This document shows, piece by piece, positions 58,039 through 64,000 of a stretch of 64,000 bases of DNA. Origin of the DNA: Rhizodiscina lignyota (taxonomy: Eukaryota; Ascomycota; Dothideomycetes; Aulographales; Rhizodiscinaceae); the NCBI GenBank assembly GCA_010015805.1, contig ML978125.1, positions 1,302,001-1,366,000 on the forward strand. Reading direction: 5' to 3'. Position 1 is the stretch's first letter. Each line of letters opens with the position of its first letter. Both the position numbers and the translations under genes were made by a program. The notes under the pieces are model-generated. The model ran no database searches. It was not told where the DNA came from and saw only the letters and a list, made by a program, of their open reading frames with translations.

Positions 58039-59183
58039 TTTTGTGTTGTAGCAGGGGCCAAGAGCACAGGGAAGACGAAACGATCGGATCGATACAAGAA
58101 CAGAATCTCACGAAATATCTGAGAAATTTTGACTCAAAGAATTGTCAATGTTGACTGATTTCAACGAATGTAGGCATGTAGAACGACGACGACTTGTCTA
58201 GGGATACAACAATTTCGAAGTAGACTCTCGTCCGCACATATTCAGCTCTTTAATCGGTACACAAGCCCATAAGCGCCTGACGAAGTTCTCTACATCATGA
58301 CTCTGGTTGGTACTACCTACCTTGTTGCTGGCGTCCTAGACGACGTGTATGGAATGACTGCGGTGTGGTTGTCAACTTGAGGAGATGGCGATCTGAACAT
58401 TCTTTGTTGAGACAAAACAGGAGGTCAGAAGGGCGCTAATCCGCTTTCGGGATAGGATAGGCGTTTGTCGTGTTCTTCACCAACGCCACCGCTACGCTCT
58501 ACTACCTTAGCTGTCCTACCCACACTTCCTCATTGACCTCTCGGAATCCGATTCTAGTACAGTCCATGATAGATTTCATGGTGTTTGTCTTAAATCTGGT
58601 GTCTAGCTGTCGAGAATTTGACATTCCATAGGCTCCGTGTGGTTGGAGCTATCGTATCCGCCACGCCCTTCCTCAATTTCAACCCTAGCTATCGAAAAAA
58701 TTTGCTTACGCGTCACGAGCTAGTCCTTTGATTCTCAACTTTCTGGGGATTATCTTGCATATAACGCCCATTTCGTTGCCCCGTGAACCAGCAAAGGACG
58801 AATAATATTTCATGCTAAACCAGCTTTTCAATTCCTTTTCATATGATCCGATTCAGATATACACCTCCCAGATGGCACTAACGCCTCTTCAGTCGACAGT
58901 GCAGATTCCACCAGACATGCGGAAAAGTGAGGCTTCCACTCGAACATGTCGTCTAGCAGTACGGGTTTTCCCAAAAAAAAAAAATATGGAGAAAGAGCCC
59001 TAATCTCATGCTATTCGTAGAATATCGTTTTGTGGCGTATTTGCCTCAAAGCGTCTGCATCATTTTTCTACTTATATACTACGAATCGGATGAATAGAAC
59101 AGTTCAGATACCTCCACCCCTCTCAATTTCTCTTTAGCATTTCTTTACGTGCGTCCCTTCGTCATCCTCGCTCCGCAACCTCA
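58039..59183. other. Gene-poor stretch
   Basis: This is 1145 bases upstream of the 609-residue gene. It includes its promoter and a run of 12 A at 58973-58984. The small + strand frame at 58812-59003 has no features. No repeat or transposon was recognised. Confidence 0.4.
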
Positions 59184-59639
59184 ATGATGCCTCGTAACTA
59201 TATTCCCTCTGACGCTCTATTCACACTCGTTGCTGGCAGCGATCGTGTCAGAGGCGTCGATGCCAGTTACATCTAGTACCATTTTGAAATTCACAACGTC
59301 TCCGACGAAATCATACTCGGAGTTGATCATCATTCGGGGCCATCCAGACGTACGCCGATAACGCTCAACGACTCGACCATAAACGTACTACTGCTCCCGC
59401 CGCGTTGTTGTCCGAAGGAAGTTTTTGGCTTCGGCAGAGTCACCAAACGCCTCATGTTCAAGATTTATTGGTTCAAGCCGAGCCCTGAACTTGGTACCCT
59501 CTTCGAGTATCGACCGGACGATGATCCATACCATGCTATTACCATCGACCCTCTTGACCAACAGAAACTTCACTTCCTACAAAGCGGGTGCTCAGAATCT
59601 ATGCCCCGGTTCCGGATATACACACATAGCGATTCCTAA
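59184..59639 (+). pseudogene. Possible broken ORF with one internal stop
   Basis: From ATG ATG at 59184 the frame reads protein-like for 30 codons to a TAG at 59274, and continues open for 121 codons to the TAA at 59637. The segments before (SDALFTLVAGSDRVRGVDA) and after (YHFEIHNVSDEIILG, TKRLMFKIYWFKPSPELG, DPYHAITIDPLDQQ) have normal protein composition. A single C-to-T change (CAG to TAG) would explain the stop. Alternatives are a 5' exon I cannot see, a short intron ending at the TAG, or chance. No family was recognised. Confidence 0.35.
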
Positions 59640-60537
59640 CTCGACGGGAGCTCGGGCACGGTACATTTGGGCGCACGGAGGCGCCGCCGCACATCGCCCT
59701 GAAATCGTGTTAGAATATCGCGCCAAGTCGCCGAGGGGCCTACCCGAGTTATAAATGAGAGTAAGATGCGAGAGAGTGGTGTCGAGCAAGTAACCGCTTG
59801 CAACCATATCGGCATCGGTGTGTTTCTTAGGGGACAGGTATTGGCATGTTTGTTTTTTGCAACTTCCCGTATTGACGGAGTATATTTTGTACAATAATGC
59901 CGTCTTTGGTGTTCTATTTTAGGTTGTAATCCTTTCTCGTCTTTCTATACGGCTTTAAGAGGACCAAGTCGTTCAGGGCCATAGACATTCAAGCTGCTGG
60001 TTGTGCTGCTTCTATCGTGTTGTGTTCTTGGATTATCAACCATTAGCCCTGAAATCGCTAATTTTGTCTATGAGAATACTTAATTTTGATTAGAAATACT
60101 GCTTTACATGAACTTCCAAGATAAATTGTTATGATTCCATTATATATGTTGCTCTGGGGCCTACACGGAGACACGCAATCAACGTCGCTCATGCGGGGCA
60201 CGTGGAGGTTGCGTCCGCGAACGACGGGATGCAGCTCGCGCAGCATTTCTCAGCCAACAGAACGCGTTTATTTCGCGCATTTCGTGATGACCAGCAGGGA
60301 ATCGATTGTGTCCAAGCAGGCTAACTTCTGACGATAGATCGTGCACAGCCCTATACATCACCTCGCAGTTACTGACCACGTCCAACCTCCTCTCCAGGGC
60401 ACTCACTTCTTATGACTTGAGGGTATTATGATGAGCCTTCTATCAGCATAAATCTAACCCTACTAGAGATACGTCGAGTTTCCTCCGCAGAAGGAGCAAG
60501 TTCAGACGAAGATCTCAGCCGTCATGTTCGTTACCTT
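59640..60537. other. Intergenic before the phospholipase-like gene
   Basis: This is 898 bases. It contains the promoter of the following gene and possibly a missing first exon: the sequence just after 60538 (CTAAC at 60571, ACACAG ending at 60588) looks like the 3' end of an intron. No other gene was seen. Confidence 0.4.
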
Positions 60538-63060
60538 ATGTGGCTGAATCTCGCATATAAATCACGTCTAACCTCTGCTCTACACAGGAACGTCCATTCA
60601 GAGACGCATGAGCAGCGTGAATATGAACAGCATGTTCTAAATCAAAATTTCGCAGATGTAAATCCACAAGAAGAGTTGGCAAGCGACCAAGCGTCGGTAA
60701 GCTCTGAGACATCGTCGAAGAAGTCGAAAAGTGGAGTCTCCGGCTTCTTCAAGAACTATGTGAAGCCGATTTACGATGATGCCAGAACCGATTTTTCGAT
60801 CGTAAAAGCGGCTCTGTCGGTGGAAAACAATATCACGAAGGATCTCCGCGATCCGCAGCGTTTTCCGGAGGTAGCACATGTTGCAGAGGTGCGCCGCGGA
60901 GCGGATCTGTCCACCAGCGAGAAGGCTTTCATCTATGACCGGAAGATACACACTCGGGATGCCTTTGCCAGATATATTGGTCTCGACCCAAGCCGAGTCC
61001 ATCCTGAGGATGTGCCCACCGTTGCATTCGGGGGTAGTGGGGGCGGTTTCAGAGCCATGATCGCTTGTATGGGCTATTGCGAAGAACTCAAACAAGCTGG
61101 AATGTGGGATCTTTTAACGTATGTGTCCGGAGTCTCCGGATCTTGCTGGGCTCTAGCATCGTACTATACGTTTGGCGAGGCGAATATGACCAAAGTGATC
61201 GATCACTGCAAGAAACGCCTTTCGCCTTACCATCCTCTATCTCCGGATGCCGTCCGGACGTTGCTTAAGCAGAAACCGTATGAAACACTGGGGCCAATCA
61301 TGGCAAAGCGCCATAGTGGACTGCATACGGTTGCGATGGACTTGTATTCGGTATTCACAACAGGATACGTGTTCATGGTAGACGATCCATCCACGCAGCC
61401 GGGCATGATACCGCAGACTCCGCAAAAGGAAGTGGCTGGATACCATTCGCAGTGGTACAAATGGTCTAATGCGCTCAAATATCTGAATGGCGGAGCGGAA
61501 CCAATGCCTATTCTTACCGCCATCAGGCACGAGCGTCCTTGGAAGGACTGGGCCGATCCGGAGCACGCTTTTAAAGAGGATGATCCGACAAAGAAGGAAC
61601 ACGCCGAAGCATCAGATGCATGGTTTCAGTGGTTCGAACTGACACCCCTCGAAGTGGGATGCGATGAACTGGCATGCTGGGTGCCGACTTGGGGTTTTGG
61701 ACGACCATTTGAAGGAGGCAGGTCTACGATGCAGCTTCCCGAACAGTCACTGGCCCTCGTTCTTGGTCTATGTACAGCTGCTCCGGCGGGGCCAATGACG
61801 AGCTACTTGGCAACAATCAAGAGGGCATTACCGACTGGTATCATCGGCGATAGTGTCAATTCCATCTCACATGGGATCTCGAAGATGTGGGGAAAGCAAG
61901 GGAAAGAAGTATTCCAGCAACACCATCCGCTGCATGCCAGCAATGAGCACAACTATATGTATCATTTGACACCAGTTGCTCCTGGCCAGGGACGCCCTCC
62001 TGGTATTGAAAACTCGCCACGTCTGCATCTAATCGACAGCGGAATGGACAACAATTGCCCTACTTACGTACTTCTTCACCCGAACCGAGAGGTCGATGTG
62101 ATCCTCAATATGGACGCCTCCAGTGATGTTCAGAAGGATACCTTCCAAGAGCGTGTAGACCAGATTGGCAGTCGGCGTGGGCTGAAATTCACCAAGCGGC
62201 ACGACATCAAACCCGATCCGGATAAGAAGAACCCAGATCGGTTCCAAGGACTGTATGCTCAGATATATGATGGAATCCTCATCGAGCGTCCCCCGACGGT
62301 CACCGACTCATACGGCCACGCCGTTACTAATCCACCAGCGCCAGTCTGCCACCAAGAATGTACAATGGTGTATATGCCTTTGCTTCCCAATGAAAGGGCT
62401 GTGCCAGACTTTGATCCTTCAACTGCAAAGTTTTCTGGTTCGTACAACCTTGTCTGGACCGCGGAGCAAGTCGACATGCTGGTGAAGGTATGCAAACAGA
62501 ACTTTCATGACGGCCATGAAGCGATCCAAACTGCTTTGATGGATGCGTATCTGCGAAAGAAAGCCAAGCGAGAAGGCACTTGGGACCCCAAAACCTACCA
62601 GCCCGGTTCTCGACCGTTGGATCTTGGATACCAGGGTCAAGCGCATGCTCAGCAGGAGGCACATTCAGCTCAGGTCCAGCAGCAGTATGAGGCGCAACAG
62701 CCAATCCAGACATCAACTTATTATGCCCAACAAGTTGCCTTTGAACAACATAGTGGCACTGAGCCGAAGCCAGAGCAGCAACAGCCTCCATATAATCCGC
62801 AGACCTCCTTCCCTCCGCCGCCTCCTGGGCCGCCGCCAGCACAGCAACAACAATCTCCGTATCCATCGCAGGCTTCGTTTCCACCACCTCCGCCTGGGCC
62901 ACCACCAGCACAACAGCAGGAAACATCGTATCAGCCGTACTCCGAGTACCAACCGCAACAGGATGAAGCTGCACACCAGCCACACTCCGACTACCAGGCG
63001 CACCAGAACCAGATGTCATATTCATCGCAGACTGAATTTCCGCCGCCGCCGAAGCAATAA
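60538..63060 (+). CDS. Cytosolic phospholipase A2 / lysophospholipase-like protein
   Basis: This open frame encodes 840 residues. The catalytic domain of the cPLA2/phospholipase B group is clear: FGGSGGGFRAMI (oxyanion glycines and Arg), GVSGSCWALASYY (nucleophile Ser in GxSGS) and LIDSGMDNNCPTY (catalytic Asp region). Such enzymes remove acyl chains from glycerophospholipids. There is no signal peptide, unlike secreted fungal phospholipase B, which supports an intracellular form. The N-terminal ~70 residues are charged and disordered-looking. The last ~170 residues are Gln/Pro/Tyr-rich and include a duplicated unit. The start is doubtful: a TATAAAT and an intron-end-like CTAAC..ACACAG lie within the first 17 codons, so the real first exon may be upstream. 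Confidence 0.82.
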   Translation: MWLNLAYKSRLTSALHRNVHSETHEQREYEQHVLNQNFADVNPQEELASDQASVSSETSSKKSKSGVSGFFKNYVKPIYDDARTDFSIVKAALSVENNITKDLRDPQRFPEVAHVAEVRRGADLSTSEKAFIYDRKIHTRDAFARYIGLDPSRVHPEDVPTVAFGGSGGGFRAMIACMGYCEELKQAGMWDLLTYVSGVSGSCWALASYYTFGEANMTKVIDHCKKRLSPYHPLSPDAVRTLLKQKPYETLGPIMAKRHSGLHTVAMDLYSVFTTGYVFMVDDPSTQPGMIPQTPQKEVAGYHSQWYKWSNALKYLNGGAEPMPILTAIRHERPWKDWADPEHAFKEDDPTKKEHAEASDAWFQWFELTPLEVGCDELACWVPTWGFGRPFEGGRSTMQLPEQSLALVLGLCTAAPAGPMTSYLATIKRALPTGIIGDSVNSISHGISKMWGKQGKEVFQQHHPLHASNEHNYMYHLTPVAPGQGRPPGIENSPRLHLIDSGMDNNCPTYVLLHPNREVDVILNMDASSDVQKDTFQERVDQIGSRRGLKFTKRHDIKPDPDKKNPDRFQGLYAQIYDGILIERPPTVTDSYGHAVTNPPAPVCHQECTMVYMPLLPNERAVPDFDPSTAKFSGSYNLVWTAEQVDMLVKVCKQNFHDGHEAIQTALMDAYLRKKAKREGTWDPKTYQPGSRPLDLGYQGQAHAQQEAHSAQVQQQYEAQQPIQTSTYYAQQVAFEQHSGTEPKPEQQQPPYNPQTSFPPPPPGPPPAQQQQSPYPSQASFPPPPPGPPPAQQQETSYQPYSEYQPQQDEAAHQPHSDYQAHQNQMSYSSQTEFPPPPKQ
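62782..62919 (+). repeat. Tandem in-frame duplication in the phospholipase tail (2 x 69 bases)
   Basis: Two 23-codon units (62782-62850 and 62851-62919) encode Q.PY..Q.SF followed by PPPPPGPPPAQQQ. The amino acids agree at most positions while third codon positions differ, so the duplication is not very recent. Confidence 0.8.
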
Positions 63061-63850
63061 TTCAATTAGTATTCTTGCTTGATTAGCAGTTGGAGACAGA
63101 TCTATTTTCGTCGGTAATCCCGATATCCCGATATCTTTACTTGCTGGGATTCCGTTCGGTTTGTTGCTTATGCTCGAGCTTCTATGTGCTTGGAAACCTT
63201 ACGTCTTGTTTATTGCGCTCCCAATGCCGAAATGCAGTTCTACTTAGCCCCAAATCGTTCCTGATGATAATGACGTAGATCCACGCCAGTTGTGGATCGT
63301 AGAGTTGTGGAGACTATGCTTGATTTATAGCGGATATTCCAATGTCAACCTACTTTAGCTTTGCAATAAGCTTCTAACCAAGGTGAGATATTTCTTAGTT
63401 GGCGCAAATTGTATGACTGGATCCTGCGCTTATATGCATGCGCACCCTTCTCACAGGCAGACGTCTTGCCTGATATCCGAGCACTTGGTCAAATCAGCTC
63501 CGCGGACAATGCCCTCCCAGTCCCAGAAAGCTCAATGGTACAAAATTTTGCTCTTGCGCCGTGCGAGTTTCACAGTTATCTCTGACTTCTGAACAAGTCA
63601 GAAGACTTTCTAAGGTAGTGCGGTACCCCATGAATAGATTCCACTTAGTGTCAACCGCATCCTTCACCCGCGGTCGCACCCATGACATATAATTTCAAAA
63701 TGAACATAGAAACATCGGATCCTTTGAGTTCCCATACGTCAAATGAACTACTCGATTACCTGCCAGCGTATGACATAAGAAATGCAGACTCCAGGTTCTC
63801 CAATAGGCGATTCAATTCTGTACAACGTTTCAGTTTAAAGGAGTGCGACC
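63061..63850. other. Intergenic near the window end
   Basis: This is 790 bases. Small frames at 63383-63592 and 63682-63963 lack domains. I see no supported gene. Confidence 0.4.
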
Positions 63851-64000
63851 ATGTGCGGCCGCTTTGTGGGATCTTTGCCGAGGCCGGAAAAAGGTACGTC
63901 GCTGTCAGCTACGACAGTTCCACCAACAGTAAAAGAGGCACTAATTTAATGATGTTTCAATGATGGCTCATAGGGTTATTCTCCTTTGAGTAACAAAGCA
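63851..64000 (+). CDS. Possible 5' end of an SRAP/HMCES-like gene (partial)
   Basis: An ATG at 63851 begins MCGRFVGSLPRPEKG. A start of Met-Cys-Gly-Arg is the signature of SRAP proteins (HMCES/YedK), where Cys2 becomes the catalytic N terminus that crosslinks abasic DNA sites. A GTACGT donor-like hexamer follows at 63895, so exon 1 could end there. The rest would lie beyond the window. The evidence is only this short N terminus, and a different frame (63682-63963) overlaps it. Confidence 0.25.

Noticed and set aside
58973-58984. Run of 12 A as a sign of a retroposed element
   Set aside because: There is no upstream element body, target-site duplication or coding remnant; a simple homopolymer is enough to explain it.
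63682-63963. 93-codon frame with a segment resembling the start of a HET domain (YVAVSY)
   Set aside because: Only six residues resemble the motif, the following WG is missing, and an MCGRF start in another frame is the more specific signal.

Overview
The window is nuclear DNA of a filamentous ascomycete (Pezizomycotina, plausibly Dothideomycetes). The evidence is about two dozen protein genes on both strands, most split by introns of 44-93 bases with GT..AG borders (one intron of 268 bases), frequent CTAAC-like branch sites, and protein families typical of this group: UstYa-like proteins, a Mit1-like remodeler and a Gal80-like oxidoreductase. All splice models were read by eye from reading frame, splice borders and family conservation. 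I saw no tRNA, rRNA, CRISPR array or intact transposon.

Layout. 0-21 kb is mainly housekeeping: a lysine-rich repeat protein cut by the window edge, a mitochondrial rRNA methyltransferase (MRM1-like), a Mit1/CHD-like chromatin remodeler, dihydroorotase (URA4-like), a CorA-like transporter, a CCCH zinc-finger protein and the replication-checkpoint mediator Mrc1. 20.5-25.2 kb holds an SDR and two divergent paralogous beta-hydroxyacid dehydrogenases. 25.6-28.5 kb holds an F-box-like protein and mitochondrial seryl-tRNA synthetase. 28.6-34.6 kb resembles a small galactoside-use cluster: secreted aldose 1-epimerase, secreted GH27 alpha-galactosidase and a Gal80-like oxidoreductase.

35.6-44.6 kb is the most unusual part: a TPR protein, then three UstYa-family proteins (two HxxHC motifs each), a tiny secreted peptide gene with its own TATA box between two of them, and a DUF885 metallopeptidase. 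UstYa oxidases act on ribosomally made peptides in ustiloxin-type pathways, so this is a candidate small RiPP-like locus, although the peptide lacks the usual repeated, aromatic core. 44.7-50.4 kb looks like a nitrogen-scavenging group: an NCS1 nucleobase/allantoin-type transporter divergent from a PuuE-like deacetylase/allantoinase, with GATA sites in the shared promoter, followed by an amidase.

50.4-64 kb is sparser: a long gene-free stretch, a Rad53-like two-FHA checkpoint kinase, an unrecognised 609-residue protein, a probable broken ORF, a cytosolic phospholipase A2-like protein with a duplicated Pro/Gln tail, and at the edge a possible start of an SRAP/HMCES-like gene.
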